Positions 1 to 7,235 of a stretch of DNA of 28,565 nt are shown here, in pieces. The DNA lies in assembly GCA_902493345.1 (NCBI GenBank), contig CABUPM010000016.1:1-28565 (forward strand). Direction: 5' to 3'. Numbering within the stretch: position 1 is the first letter of the stretch; the number at the start of each line of letters is the position of its first letter. A program made the translations under genes and the position numbers. A model generated the notes under the pieces. It ran no database searches. It worked only from the letters and a program-made list of their open reading frames with translations, and was not told the origin of the DNA. This DNA is from an uncultured Eubacteriales bacterium (lineage in GTDB: Bacteria > Bacillota > Clostridia > Lachnospirales > Bianqueaceae).

Positions 1-2
1 AT

Positions 3-653
3 AGAATCGTCGATTTCAAGAGAAACAAGGATGGAATCGAGGCAACGGTTGTAGGTATCGAGTATGATCCGAACCGCAGCGCCAACATCGCTCTGCTGAA
101 CTATGCAGACGGCGAGAAGCGTTACATCCTGGCTCCTCAGGGCCTGAAGGACGGCGATAAGGTAATGAGCGGCGAGACTGCCGAAGTTCGTGTAGGTAAC
201 TGCCTGCCTCTGAAGAATATCCCGATTGGTGCATCTGTTCACAATATTGAGATGAAGCCGGGCAAGGGCGGCCAGATGGTTAGATCCGCTGGTAACGAAG
301 CTCAGCTGATGGCTAAGGAAGGTAAGTATGCGACTCTTCGTCTTCCTTCCGGTGAGATGCGCATGGTTCCGATTGAGTGCCGTGCAACGATCGGAACAGT
401 CGGCAATCAGGATCATGAACTGATTAAGATTGGTAAGGCTGGACGTAAGCGTCATATGGGAATCCGTCCTACCGTCCGTGGTTCTGTTATGAACCCGAAT
501 GACCATCCGCATGGTGGTGGTGAAGGTAAGGCTCCGGTTGGACGTCCGGGTCCTGTAACTCCGTGGGGCAAGCCGGCTCTGGGTCTGAAGACTCGCAAGA
601 AGAACAAGGCTTCCAACAAGATGATTGTCCGCAGGCGCGCACTGAACAAGTAA
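3..653 (+). CDS. rplB: 50S ribosomal protein L2, C-terminal 216 residues (5' end outside window)
   Basis: L2 is a primary 23S rRNA-binding protein needed for subunit association and the peptidyl transferase centre. The frame is open from the window edge and begins RIVDFKRNKDGIEATV, an L2 segment lying roughly 60 residues into the full protein. EYDPNRSANIAL and RYILAPQGLKDGD follow, and then the hallmark C-terminal loop NPNDHPHGGGEGKAPVGRPG, which carries the conserved histidine. The basic tail ends KNKASNKMIVRRR. The start codon and about 60 N-terminal residues are missing because the window begins inside the gene. rpsS follows 14 bases after the stop, as in every S10 operon. Confidence 0.98.
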   Translation, partial: RIVDFKRNKDGIEATVVGIEYDPNRSANIALLNYADGEKRYILAPQGLKDGDKVMSGETAEVRVGNCLPLKNIPIGASVHNIEMKPGKGGQMVRSAGNEAQLMAKEGKYATLRLPSGEMRMVPIECRATIGTVGNQDHELIKIGKAGRKRHMGIRPTVRGSVMNPNDHPHGGGEGKAPVGRPGPVTPWGKPALGLKTRKKNKASNKMIVRRRALNK

Positions 654-667
654 GGAGGATATGACGA

Positions 668-946
668 ATGGCACGTTCATTAAAGAAAGGTCCTTTTGCC
701 GACGAGCATCTTCTGAAGAAGATCGATGCGATGAATGCGGCAAATGATAAGCAGGTTATTAAGACATGGTCCCGCCGTTCTACGATTTTCCCGACCTTCG
801 TGGGACACACCATCGCGGTGCATGATGGCCGTAAGCATGTTCCGGTCTATGTGACTGAGGATATGGTCGGACATAAGCTGGGTGAGTTCGTACTGACCCG
901 CACCTACCGCGGACACGGTAAGGACGAGAAAAAGGGCAGCCGTTAA
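668..946 (+). CDS. rpsS: 30S ribosomal protein S19
   Basis: S19 binds 16S rRNA in the head of the small subunit together with S13. The 92-residue product has the family length and starts MARSLKKGPFADEHLL. It contains the conserved KTWSRRSTIFPTFVGHTIAVHDGR segment and the ending GEFVLTRTYRGHGKDEKKGSR (both quoted from residues about 35-92 in part). A TAAGGAGGA ribosome-binding site overlaps the rplB stop, so translation is probably coupled. The position between rplB and rplV is canonical. Confidence 0.98.
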   Translation: MARSLKKGPFADEHLLKKIDAMNAANDKQVIKTWSRRSTIFPTFVGHTIAVHDGRKHVPVYVTEDMVGHKLGEFVLTRTYRGHGKDEKKGSR

Positions 947-972
947 TCGGCGTTTGAAAGGAGGATCATAAA

Positions 973-1374
973 ATGGCAAAAGGTCATAGAAGTAAAATTA
1001 AAAGAGAGCGAAATATGCAGAAAGACCTTCGTCCGAGAGCGAAAGTTTCCTTTGCGAGAATTGCTCCTTCTAAGGCCAAGATCGTACTGGATACGATCAA
1101 GGGCAAAGACGTTCAGATGGCAGCAGCAATCCTGGCCGCAACTCCTCGTGAGGGCGCTCGGATTATCGGTAAGGTTCTCGATTCTGCTGTAGCAAATGCA
1201 GAGTACGCAAGCACAGAGCGCAACATGGACATCAATGTTTCCAAGCTGTATGTGCAGGAAGCGTATGCAAATCAGGGTACGACAATGAAGAGAATTCGTC
1301 CCCGTGCGCAGGGCCGTGCGGATCGGATCCTTAAGAAGACGAGTCACATTACCATTATTCTGAATGAGAGATAA
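973..1374 (+). CDS. rplV: 50S ribosomal protein L22
   Basis: L22 lines the peptide exit tunnel and helps 23S rRNA folding. The product is 133 residues, longer than the roughly 110-residue E. coli protein. The extra length is a basic N-terminus, MAKGHRSKIKRERNMQKD, as commonly seen in clostridial L22. The core ARIAPSKAKIVLDTIKGKDV and the C-terminal MKRIRPRAQGRADRI with SHITIIL are diagnostic. An AGGAGGATC ribosome-binding site precedes the ATG. Confidence 0.97.
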   Translation: MAKGHRSKIKRERNMQKDLRPRAKVSFARIAPSKAKIVLDTIKGKDVQMAAAILAATPREGARIIGKVLDSAVANAEYASTERNMDINVSKLYVQEAYANQGTTMKRIRPRAQGRADRILKKTSHITIILNER

Positions 1375-1385
1375 GGAGGACTTCG

Positions 1386-2045
1386 ATGGGACAGAAGGTA
1401 AATCCCCATGGCCTGCGGGTCGGCGTTATTAAGCAGTGGGATACAAAATGGTATGCCGAAGCTAAGAATTTCGGCGATGTATTGGTAGAAGATAATGAAA
1501 TTCGTAAGTTCCTCAAGAACAAGCTGTACGCTGCCGGTGTTTCCAAGATTGAGATCGAGCGTGCTGCTGGTCGTCTGAAGGTAACGATTTACACCGCTAA
1601 GCCGGGCGTAGTTATCGGTAAGGGTGGAGCAGCGATTGATGAGCTGAAGGCAGAGATTCAGAAGCTGACGAGCGCTAAGGTCATCCTGAATATTCTGGAA
1701 GTAAGAAGACCTGAGTGCGATGCTCAGCTGGTTGCTGAGAATGTGGCACAGCAGCTGGAGAACCGTGTATCCTTCCGCCGCGCGATGAAGCAGGCAATGG
1801 GCCGCACGATGAAGGCTGGCGCAAAGGGTATCAAAATTATGGTAGCAGGTCGTGTAGGTGGAGCAGAAATTGCCCGCAGCGAGCACTATATCGAGGGAAA
1901 CATTCCGCTGTCTACACTTCGTGCCAATATCGACTACGGTTTCGCTGAGGCGCATACCGCATACGGTAAGCTGGGCGTAAAGGTATGGGTAAACCATGGT
2001 GAAGTGCTTCCCGGCAGAGCTGCAAAAGAAGGGAGCGATAACTAA
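1386..2045 (+). CDS. rpsC: 30S ribosomal protein S3
   Basis: S3 sits at the mRNA entry channel of the small subunit. The 219-residue product begins MGQKVNPHGLRVGVIKQW. It has a type II KH domain whose VVIGKGG loop is at residues 75-81, and a C-terminal domain with GRVGGAEIAR and VWVNHGEVLPG. A TAAGGAGGA ribosome-binding site overlaps the rplV stop. The stop codon overlaps the rplP start by one base (TAATG), indicating translational coupling. Confidence 0.98.
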   Translation: MGQKVNPHGLRVGVIKQWDTKWYAEAKNFGDVLVEDNEIRKFLKNKLYAAGVSKIEIERAAGRLKVTIYTAKPGVVIGKGGAAIDELKAEIQKLTSAKVILNILEVRRPECDAQLVAENVAQQLENRVSFRRAMKQAMGRTMKAGAKGIKIMVAGRVGGAEIARSEHYIEGNIPLSTLRANIDYGFAEAHTAYGKLGVKVWVNHGEVLPGRAAKEGSDN

Positions 2046-2485
2046 TGTTAATGCCTAAGAGAGTAAAGCGCCGCAAGCAATTCCGCGGCTCTATGGCAGG
2101 CAAGTGCCTGCGTGGCAACCGTGTTTCTTACGGTGAGTATGGTCTTGTATCCCTGGATCCGGCGTGGATCACTTCCGCGCAGATCGAGGCAGCCCGTGTT
2201 GCTATGACTCGTTACATCAAGCGTGGCGGTAAAGTATGGATCAAGATTTTTCCGGATAAGCCGGTAACGGCAAAGCCCGCTGAGACCCGAATGGGTTCCG
2301 GTAAGGGATCTCCGGAGTACTGGGTAGCAGTTGTAAAGCCCGGCCGTGTTATGTTTGAGATTGCCGGCGTACCCGAGGATGTTGCTCGCGAGGCTCTGCG
2401 TCTTGCTATGCACAAGCTTCCGGTTCGCTGCAAGATCTATTCCAAGGCTGATCTGGACGCAGTTGTGGATGCCCAGAACGCGTAA
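2045..2485 (+). CDS. rplP: 50S ribosomal protein L16
   Basis: L16 contacts the A-site tRNA region of the large subunit. The 146-residue product starts MLMPKRVKRRKQFRG and contains MGSGKGSPEYWVAVVKPGRV, the conserved L16 signature. The chosen ATG overlaps the rpsC stop by one base. An ATG six bases downstream is possible, but MLMPKR matches the usual family N-terminus (often MLMPKR or MLIPKR). Confidence 0.98.
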   Translation: MLMPKRVKRRKQFRGSMAGKCLRGNRVSYGEYGLVSLDPAWITSAQIEAARVAMTRYIKRGGKVWIKIFPDKPVTAKPAETRMGSGKGSPEYWVAVVKPGRVMFEIAGVPEDVAREALRLAMHKLPVRCKIYSKADLDAVVDAQNA

Positions 2486-2519
2486 TGGATCCGGAATATG
2501 AATAGGATGGTGAATCACA

Positions 2520-2717
2520 TTGAATAATTATTTAGAAGAATTGAAAGCAAAAACACCGGAGCAGCTTGAGATGGAACTGGTTTCCGCTAAGAAAGAGCTT
2601 TTCAATCTCCGCTTTCAGAATGCCACCAATCAATTGAATAATACGGCCAGGATCAAGGAAGTTCGCCGTAACATCGCGCGGATCCAAACCGTTTTGACGC
2701 AGAAGGCTGCTGAGTAA
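2520..2717 (+). CDS. rpmC: 50S ribosomal protein L29
   Basis: L29 lies near the exit tunnel next to L23 and is part of the docking site for nascent-chain factors. The 65-residue helical protein (MNNYLEELKAKTPEQLEMEL at the N-terminus, then FNLRFQNATNQLNNTARIKE) matches the family in length and sequence. The start is TTG, preceded by AGGATGGTG about 7 bases upstream. No upstream in-frame ATG gives a better fit. It lies between rplP and rpsQ as expected. Confidence 0.96.
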   Translation: MNNYLEELKAKTPEQLEMELVSAKKELFNLRFQNATNQLNNTARIKEVRRNIARIQTVLTQKAAE

Positions 2718-2746
2718 GCGGTCCCTATATGAAGGAGGTAAATTCA

Positions 2747-3004
2747 GTGGTCGAGAGAAATTTAAGAAAAACCATGATTGGTATCGTTTCCAGCGATAAG
2801 ATGGATAAGACGATTGTGGTCAGCGTAGTTGACAATGTCAAGCATCCGCTGTATGGTAAGATTGTAAAGAAGACGTATAAGCTGCAGGCTCATGATGAGA
2901 ACAACGAGTGCCAGGTTGGCGATCGCGTTCGCGTTATGGAGACCAGACCGCTCTCTAAGAACAAGAGATGGCGTGTAGTGGAGATCGTCGAGAAGGCCAA
3001 ATAA
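2747..3004 (+). CDS. rpsQ: 30S ribosomal protein S17
   Basis: S17 is an OB-fold primary 16S rRNA-binding protein. I place the start at the GTG at 2747, giving 85 residues beginning (M)VERNLRKTMIGIVSSDKMDK. An in-frame ATG 18 bases upstream would place the Shine-Dalgarno AAGGAGGT (2732-2739) inside the coding sequence, so it is rejected. From the GTG the spacing is 7 bases and the length matches the family. Conserved blocks DKTIVVSV, HPLYGKIVKKTYKLQAHDE and TRPLSKNKRWRV are present. Confidence 0.95.
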   Translation: MVERNLRKTMIGIVSSDKMDKTIVVSVVDNVKHPLYGKIVKKTYKLQAHDENNECQVGDRVRVMETRPLSKNKRWRVVEIVEKAK

Positions 3005-3051
3005 TTGGTATCGGTATATTTTGTTTGTAATCGAATAAGGAGGTATCAGTC

Positions 3052-3420
3052 ATGGTACAGCAGGAAACTAGACTGACGGTGGCCGACAATACCGGTGCCA
3101 GAGAGCTTCTGTGCATCCGTGTGATGGGCGGATCCACCCGTAGATACGCCGGTGTAGGCGATGTGATCATTGCTGCGGTTAAGGATGCAACGCCAGGCGG
3201 CGTTGTAAAGAAGGGCGATGTTGTCACAGCTGTTGTAGTTCGTACAACACAGCCGATTCGTCGTAAGAATGGCGCATATGTTCGTTTCGATGATAACGCG
3301 GCCGTTATCATCAAGGAGGATCTGAATCCTCGTGGAACTCGTATTTTTGGCCCCGTAGCAAGAGAGCTTCGAGAGAAGAAGTACATGAAGATTCTGTCTC
3401 TGGCTCCGGAAGTTCTGTAA
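3052..3420 (+). CDS. rplN: 50S ribosomal protein L14
   Basis: L14 lies on the subunit interface and is the docking site of the silencing factor RsfS. The 122-residue product is exactly the family length. It starts MVQQETRLTVADNTGAREL and contains GDVIIAAVKDATPGG and FDDNAAVIIKEDLNPRGTRI. An AAGGAGGT ribosome-binding site lies 7-8 bases before the ATG. The 47-base gap after rpsQ is the longest of the S10/spc junction and holds no clear terminator. Confidence 0.98.
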   Translation: MVQQETRLTVADNTGARELLCIRVMGGSTRRYAGVGDVIIAAVKDATPGGVVKKGDVVTAVVVRTTQPIRRKNGAYVRFDDNAAVIIKEDLNPRGTRIFGPVARELREKKYMKILSLAPEVL

Positions 3421-3435
3421 TAGGAGGCAAAAAGA

Positions 3436-3777
3436 ATGGCGAAGATGAAGTTGAAGAAGGGCGATCTGGTAGTAGTGATCGCTGGTACCGATAAGGGTGC
3501 AAAGGGTAAAATCCTGCATGTAGACAGCAAGAACGAGCGTGTAATCGTGGAAGGCGTCAACATGATAACCAAGCATGAGAAGGCGCGCGGCGGTATGCAG
3601 CAGGGCGGAATCGTTAAGAAGGAAGCTCCGATCCATATCTCCAACGTTATGTATCTGCATGACGGTGTTCCTACCCGTTTGGGTGTTAAGACTGAGGTCA
3701 AGGAAGAGAATGGCAAGCAGGTTGTTGTTCGCTCCCGTTACGCCAAGAAGTCTGAAACCAAGGAAGTCATTGACTAA
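3436..3777 (+). CDS. rplX: 50S ribosomal protein L24
   Basis: L24 initiates 50S assembly by binding the 5' domain of 23S rRNA. The 113-residue product opens with a KOW motif (KKGDLVVVIAGTDKGAKGKI, residues about 7-26) and continues with ERVIVEGVNMITKHEKA. It ends a little longer than the 103-105 residues usual in bacteria, with an extra charged C-terminus. TAGGAGGC precedes the ATG. Confidence 0.97.
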   Translation: MAKMKLKKGDLVVVIAGTDKGAKGKILHVDSKNERVIVEGVNMITKHEKARGGMQQGGIVKKEAPIHISNVMYLHDGVPTRLGVKTEVKEENGKQVVVRSRYAKKSETKEVID

Positions 3778-3804
3778 GGCGCATCCAAGAAGGAGGATAA
3801 TACT

Positions 3805-4350
3805 GTGAGCGAGAATAGAATGAGAGAGTTCTATAATAATGAAGTGGTTCCTGCCCTGATTAAAAAGTTCTCTTATAAGAACATCATGGAGGTTCCCAAG
3901 ATTGATAAGATCGTGATCAATATGGGCGTTGGCGAAGCCAAGGACAATCCTAAGGTGCTGGAGAGCGCTGTAGCGGACCTGACCACGATTTCCGGACAGA
4001 AGCCGGTCATTACTAAGGCCAAGAAGTCCATTGCTAACTTTAAGATTCGTGAAGGTATGCCGATCGGATGCAAGGTTACGCTGCGCGGCAACAAGATGTA
4101 TGACTTCGCTGATCGTCTGATCAGCCTGGCGCTGCCTCGTGTACGTGACTTCCGTGGTGTAACCGCGAATTCCTTTGACGGACGCGGCAACTACGCGCTG
4201 GGTATCAAGGAGCAGCTGATTTTCCCCGAAATCTCTTACGACAAGATCGATAAGGTTCGCGGAATGGATATCATTTTTGTAACAACGGCAAAGACGGATG
4301 AAGAAGCCAAAGAGCTGCTTACCCTGCTGGGTATGCCCTTTGCCAAGTAA
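3805..4350 (+). CDS. rplE: 50S ribosomal protein L5
   Basis: L5 binds 5S rRNA and forms the 5S particle with L18. The 181-residue product has the family length and includes PKIDKIVINMGVGEAKDNPK, GQKPVITKAKKSIANFKIRE and FRGVTANSFDGRGNYALGIKEQ. The start is GTG at 3805, with AAGGAGGA 7 bases upstream. The next in-frame ATG (residue 6) would be too close to the conserved start of the protein to be preferred. Confidence 0.98.
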   Translation: MSENRMREFYNNEVVPALIKKFSYKNIMEVPKIDKIVINMGVGEAKDNPKVLESAVADLTTISGQKPVITKAKKSIANFKIREGMPIGCKVTLRGNKMYDFADRLISLALPRVRDFRGVTANSFDGRGNYALGIKEQLIFPEISYDKIDKVRGMDIIFVTTAKTDEEAKELLTLLGMPFAK

Positions 4351-4365
4351 TTAAGGAGGACTAGA

Positions 4366-4560
4366 ATGGCTAAAAAGTCTATGATCATTAAGCAGCAGAG
4401 AGCGGCTGTAAAGCCGAAGTTCTCCAGCCGCGCTTATACTCGTTGTAAGATTTGCGGACGTCCGCATTCGGTACTGCGCAAGTATGGCATCTGCCGTATC
4501 TGTTTCAGGGAGCTGGCTTATAAGGGCGAAATTCCCGGTGTTAAGAAGGCCAGCTGGTAA
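4366..4560 (+). CDS. rpsN: 30S ribosomal protein S14, zinc type
   Basis: This is the short, zinc-binding form of S14, which assembles into the head of the 30S subunit. The 64-residue protein carries CxxC pairs at C27/C30 and C43/C46, within RCKICGRPHSVLRKYGICRI, that bind one zinc. It is about three residues longer than the usual 61 because of a small insertion before KPKFSSRAY. The ending IPGVKKASW is invariant. A TAAGGAGGA site overlaps the spacer after rplE. Confidence 0.97.
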   Translation: MAKKSMIIKQQRAAVKPKFSSRAYTRCKICGRPHSVLRKYGICRICFRELAYKGEIPGVKKASW

Positions 4561-4595
4561 GCCGGGCGATAAGAATATAAAGGAGGTCAATCCAC

Positions 4596-4997
4596 ATGAT
4601 GATGAGCGATCCTATTGCTGATATGCTGACACGTATCAGAAACGGAAATGTTGCCAAGCATGATACGGTTGATGTACCGGCTTCTAAAATGAAGCAAGCT
4701 ATCGCCGACATCCTGGTAAAAGAAGGTTATATCAAGAAGTACGAGGTCATTACCGAAGGTAATATCCGGACAATTCGGATTACGATGAAGTATGGCAAGG
4801 ATAAGAACGAAAAGGTTATTACCGGTATTAAGAGAATTTCTAAGCCTGGTCTGCGGGTTTATGCCGGAAAAGACAATATGCCCAAGGTGCTGAATGGACT
4901 CGGAACCGCTATTATTTCTACTAACAAGGGCATCATCACCGACAAGGAAGCACGTCAGCTGAATGTCGGCGGTGAAGTGCTGGCCTTTGTTTGGTAA
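4596..4997 (+). CDS. rpsH: 30S ribosomal protein S8
   Basis: S8 is a primary 16S rRNA-binding protein; in many bacteria it also represses the spc operon. The 133-residue product contains SDPIADMLTRIRNGN and ends with the conserved block TNKGIITDKEARQLNVGGEVLAFVW in its last 26 residues. Three consecutive ATG codons (4596, 4599, 4602) follow AAGGAGGT (4580-4587). The first is about 8 bases from the site and is used here, but either of the next two is possible. Confidence 0.97.
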   Translation: MMMSDPIADMLTRIRNGNVAKHDTVDVPASKMKQAIADILVKEGYIKKYEVITEGNIRTIRITMKYGKDKNEKVITGIKRISKPGLRVYAGKDNMPKVLNGLGTAIISTNKGIITDKEARQLNVGGEVLAFVW

Positions 4998-5015
4998 GCA
5001 GGAGGAGAACACACT

Positions 5016-5555
5016 ATGAGTCGAATTGGAAGATTGCCTGTTGTGATTCCGGCTGGAGTAGAGGTTAAGATCGCCGAGAACAACTTCGTAACCGTAAAGG
5101 GACCGAAGGGAACTTTGGAGAAGCAGCTCCCCACACAGATGGAGATCAAGCAGGAAGAGAATCATGTAATCGTAAGCCGTCCCAATGACCTGAAGCAGAT
5201 GAAGTCTCTGCATGGTCTGACCCGCAGCCTGATTCACAATATGGTCGTCGGTGTAACCGAAGGCTATCAGAAGGTGCTGGAGATCAATGGTGTTGGTTAC
5301 AGAGCGGCAAAGCAGGGCTCCAAGCTGGTGCTGTCTCTGGGTTATTCTCATCCGGTAGAGATGGAAGATCCCAAGGGAATCGAGTCTGTTGTAGAAGGTA
5401 CAAATAAGATTACCGTCAAGGGTATTGACAAGGAACTGGTTGGTCAGTACGCTGCGGAGATTCGCTTCAAGCGTCCGCCGGAACCCTATAAGGGCAAGGG
5501 CATCAAGTATGCTGACGAAGTGATCCTGCGTAAGGTCGGTAAGACCGGTAAATAA
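5016..5555 (+). CDS. rplF: 50S ribosomal protein L6
   Basis: L6 binds near the sarcin-ricin loop and the translation-factor site. The 179-residue product has two duplicated domains. It begins MSRIGRLPVVIPAGVEV and ends with the signature KRPPEPYKGKGIKYADEVI followed by RKVGKTGK. CAGGAGGAG lies upstream of the ATG at normal spacing. Confidence 0.98.
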   Translation: MSRIGRLPVVIPAGVEVKIAENNFVTVKGPKGTLEKQLPTQMEIKQEENHVIVSRPNDLKQMKSLHGLTRSLIHNMVVGVTEGYQKVLEINGVGYRAAKQGSKLVLSLGYSHPVEMEDPKGIESVVEGTNKITVKGIDKELVGQYAAEIRFKRPPEPYKGKGIKYADEVILRKVGKTGK

Positions 5556-5573
5556 GCAAAGGGGTGATTTGTA

Positions 5574-5942
5574 ATGGTGAATAAGGATTCTAAGAAGAAG
5601 GCTCGCGTAAAGAAGCATTACAGAATGCGCCGCCATATCGTAGGCAGCCAGGATCGCCCTCGTCTGTGTGTATTCCGCAGCAATCTGCACATGTATGCGC
5701 AGATCATCGATGATACCAAGGGCTGCACATTAGTTGCGGCTTCCACCGTCGATCCGGAGGTTAAGGCTCAGGTTGAGAAGACCAATAATGTTGAAGCTGC
5801 GGCCGTAGTTGGAACTGTAATCGCTAAGCGCGCGGCAGAAAAGGGCATCGATAAGGTTGTCTTTGACCGCGGCGGTTTCCTGTATCACGGAAAGATTCAG
5901 GCTCTGGCGGATGCTGCCAGAGAAGCAGGCTTACAGTTCTAA
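5574..5942 (+). CDS. rplR: 50S ribosomal protein L18
   Basis: L18 binds 5S rRNA together with L5. The 122-residue product shows the conserved blocks RMRRHIVGSQDRPRLCVFRS, HMYAQIIDD, VDFRGGF-like VFDRGGFLYHGKIQALADAA and REAGLQF. The upstream site, AAAGGGGTGAT, is weaker than its neighbours, so expression may depend partly on coupling to rplF 18 bases upstream. Confidence 0.97.
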   Translation: MVNKDSKKKARVKKHYRMRRHIVGSQDRPRLCVFRSNLHMYAQIIDDTKGCTLVAASTVDPEVKAQVEKTNNVEAAAVVGTVIAKRAAEKGIDKVVFDRGGFLYHGKIQALADAAREAGLQF

Positions 5943-5990
5943 GGGTCTGCTGATTCTTAGCGCGACTAGATAATAATAGGAGGCAGTTTC

Positions 5991-6503
5991 ATGAGAAAGG
6001 ATAAAATCGATCCCAGCACCATGGGTGAGTTAACGTCCAATGTGGTAACCATTAAGCGGGTTTCCAAAACTGTAAAGGGCGGACGTCATATGAGATTTAC
6101 GGCGCTTGTCGTCGTAGGTGACAAGAATGGCCATGTAGGCTTTGGCCTGGGCAAGGCTATCGAAATCCCCGAAGCAATTCGCAAGGGTGAAGAGGCAGCC
6201 AAGAAGGCAATGATCACCGTAGCAGTAACAGAGAACGGTTCTATTCCTCACGACAATCTGGGCGTATTCGGAAGTGCTTCCGTACTGCTCAAGAGCGCAC
6301 CGGAAGGTACCGGCGTTATCGCCGGCGGCCCGGCTCGTGCGGTACTGGATCTGGCTGGTATCCGTAACATTCGTACCAAGTCTCTGGGTTCCAATAACAA
6401 GAACAATGTAGTAGCAGCAACCGTTGCCGGTCTGGCTGCTCTGAAGACTCCGGAACAGGTTGCCGCGATCCGTGGTAAGTCCGTTGCCGAGATCTTAGGT
6501 TAA
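5991..6503 (+). CDS. rpsE: 30S ribosomal protein S5
   Basis: S5 shapes the mRNA entrance and decoding accuracy. The 170-residue product contains the N-terminal double-stranded RNA-binding fold (VKGGRHMRFTALVVVGDKNG) and the S5 C-terminal fold (GGPARAVLDLAGIRNIRTKS, then GSNNKNNVVAATVAGL). TAGGAGGC precedes the ATG. The 48-base gap from rplR shows no terminator or clear hairpin. Confidence 0.98.
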   Translation: MRKDKIDPSTMGELTSNVVTIKRVSKTVKGGRHMRFTALVVVGDKNGHVGFGLGKAIEIPEAIRKGEEAAKKAMITVAVTENGSIPHDNLGVFGSASVLLKSAPEGTGVIAGGPARAVLDLAGIRNIRTKSLGSNNKNNVVAATVAGLAALKTPEQVAAIRGKSVAEILG

Positions 6504-6517
6504 GGGAGGACTTGAAA

Positions 6518-6706
6518 ATGGCTAAGAAGTTGAAGATTACCCTGGTCAAGTCTACAATCGGTGCGAATCCGAAGAACAAGAAAATGGTTGAAGCTCTGGG
6601 CTTCAAGAAACTGTATTCGACCATCGTTCGTCCGGACGATGCTGCCATGAGAGGTGTGCTTGCACATATCTCCCATATGGTTAAGGTCGAAGAGATTGAA
6701 GAGTAA
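6518..6706 (+). CDS. rpmD: 50S ribosomal protein L30
   Basis: L30 is a small large-subunit protein found in the spc operon. The start is placed at the ATG at 6518, giving 62 residues (MAKKLKITLVKSTIGANPKN at the N-terminus). An in-frame TTG six bases upstream is only one base from the Shine-Dalgarno GGGAGGA (6504-6510) and is therefore unlikely. The ending GVLAHISHMVKVEEIEE is typical. Confidence 0.96.
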   Translation: MAKKLKITLVKSTIGANPKNKKMVEALGFKKLYSTIVRPDDAAMRGVLAHISHMVKVEEIEE

Positions 6707-6720
6707 GGGGAGGAAGCGCC

Positions 6721-7161
6721 ATGAAGTTAAGCGAACTGAAGCCCGCTGAGGGTTCCAAGGAGAATGCTTTCCGTGTAGGAAGAGGACACGGTTCGGGCAA
6801 TGGTAAGACATCCGGCCGTGGACATAAGGGACAGAAGGCCCGTTCCGGCGGCGGTGTTCGTCCCGGATTTGAAGGCGGTCAGATGCCTCTGTATCGTCGT
6901 CTGCCGAAGCGTGGTTTTACCAACCGTAACACCAAGGATATCGTAGCGATCAATGTAGACCGTCTCAATGTATTTGAGGATGGCGAGACCGTAACGATCT
7001 CTGCTCTGGTGGAGAAGGGTGTTGTAAGCAATCCGCGTGATGGCGTGAAGCTGCTGGGCAATGGCAATCTGGAGAAGAAGCTGACCGTTAAGGTTACAGC
7101 TGTCAGCCAGGGAGCTAAGGAAAAGATCGAAGCCCTGGGCGGAAGCGTAGAAGCGAACTGA
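6721..7161 (+). CDS. rplO: 50S ribosomal protein L15
   Basis: L15 is a late-assembly large-subunit protein. The 146-residue product begins MKLSELKPAEGSKENAFRVG and contains the glycine/arginine-rich loop GRGHGSGNGKTSGRGHKGQK, then FEGGQMPLYRRLPKRGFTN. Its C-terminus, KEKIEALGGSVE, is typical. A GGGGAGG site precedes the ATG. secY follows after a 74-base gap that contains a hairpin. Confidence 0.97.
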   Translation: MKLSELKPAEGSKENAFRVGRGHGSGNGKTSGRGHKGQKARSGGGVRPGFEGGQMPLYRRLPKRGFTNRNTKDIVAINVDRLNVFEDGETVTISALVEKGVVSNPRDGVKLLGNGNLEKKLTVKVTAVSQGAKEKIEALGGSVEAN

Positions 7162-7175
7162 TTCTCATAATAAAG

Positions 7176-7207
7176 ACGCGCAGCGATCCGTATGGACCGC
7201 TGTGCGT
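7176..7207 (+). other. Stem-loop between rplO and secY, without a T-tract
   Basis: ACGCGCAGCG (7176-7185) pairs with CGCTGTGCGT (7198-7207) over 10 bp with one G-U pair. Three further inner pairs (TCC with GGA) close a four-base loop. No run of T follows, so it is not a standard terminator. It lies just upstream of the secY ribosome-binding site (7220-7227). It could be an mRNA processing or stability element, or a ribosomal-protein or regulatory target between the ribosomal and secretion genes. Confidence 0.6.
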
Positions 7208-7235
7208 TAACCAATAGTGAAGGAGGGCGGTTAGA

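Noticed and set aside
2729..2746. Upstream ATG start for rpsQ
   Set aside because: It would put the Shine-Dalgarno sequence inside the gene and add residues absent from the S17 family.
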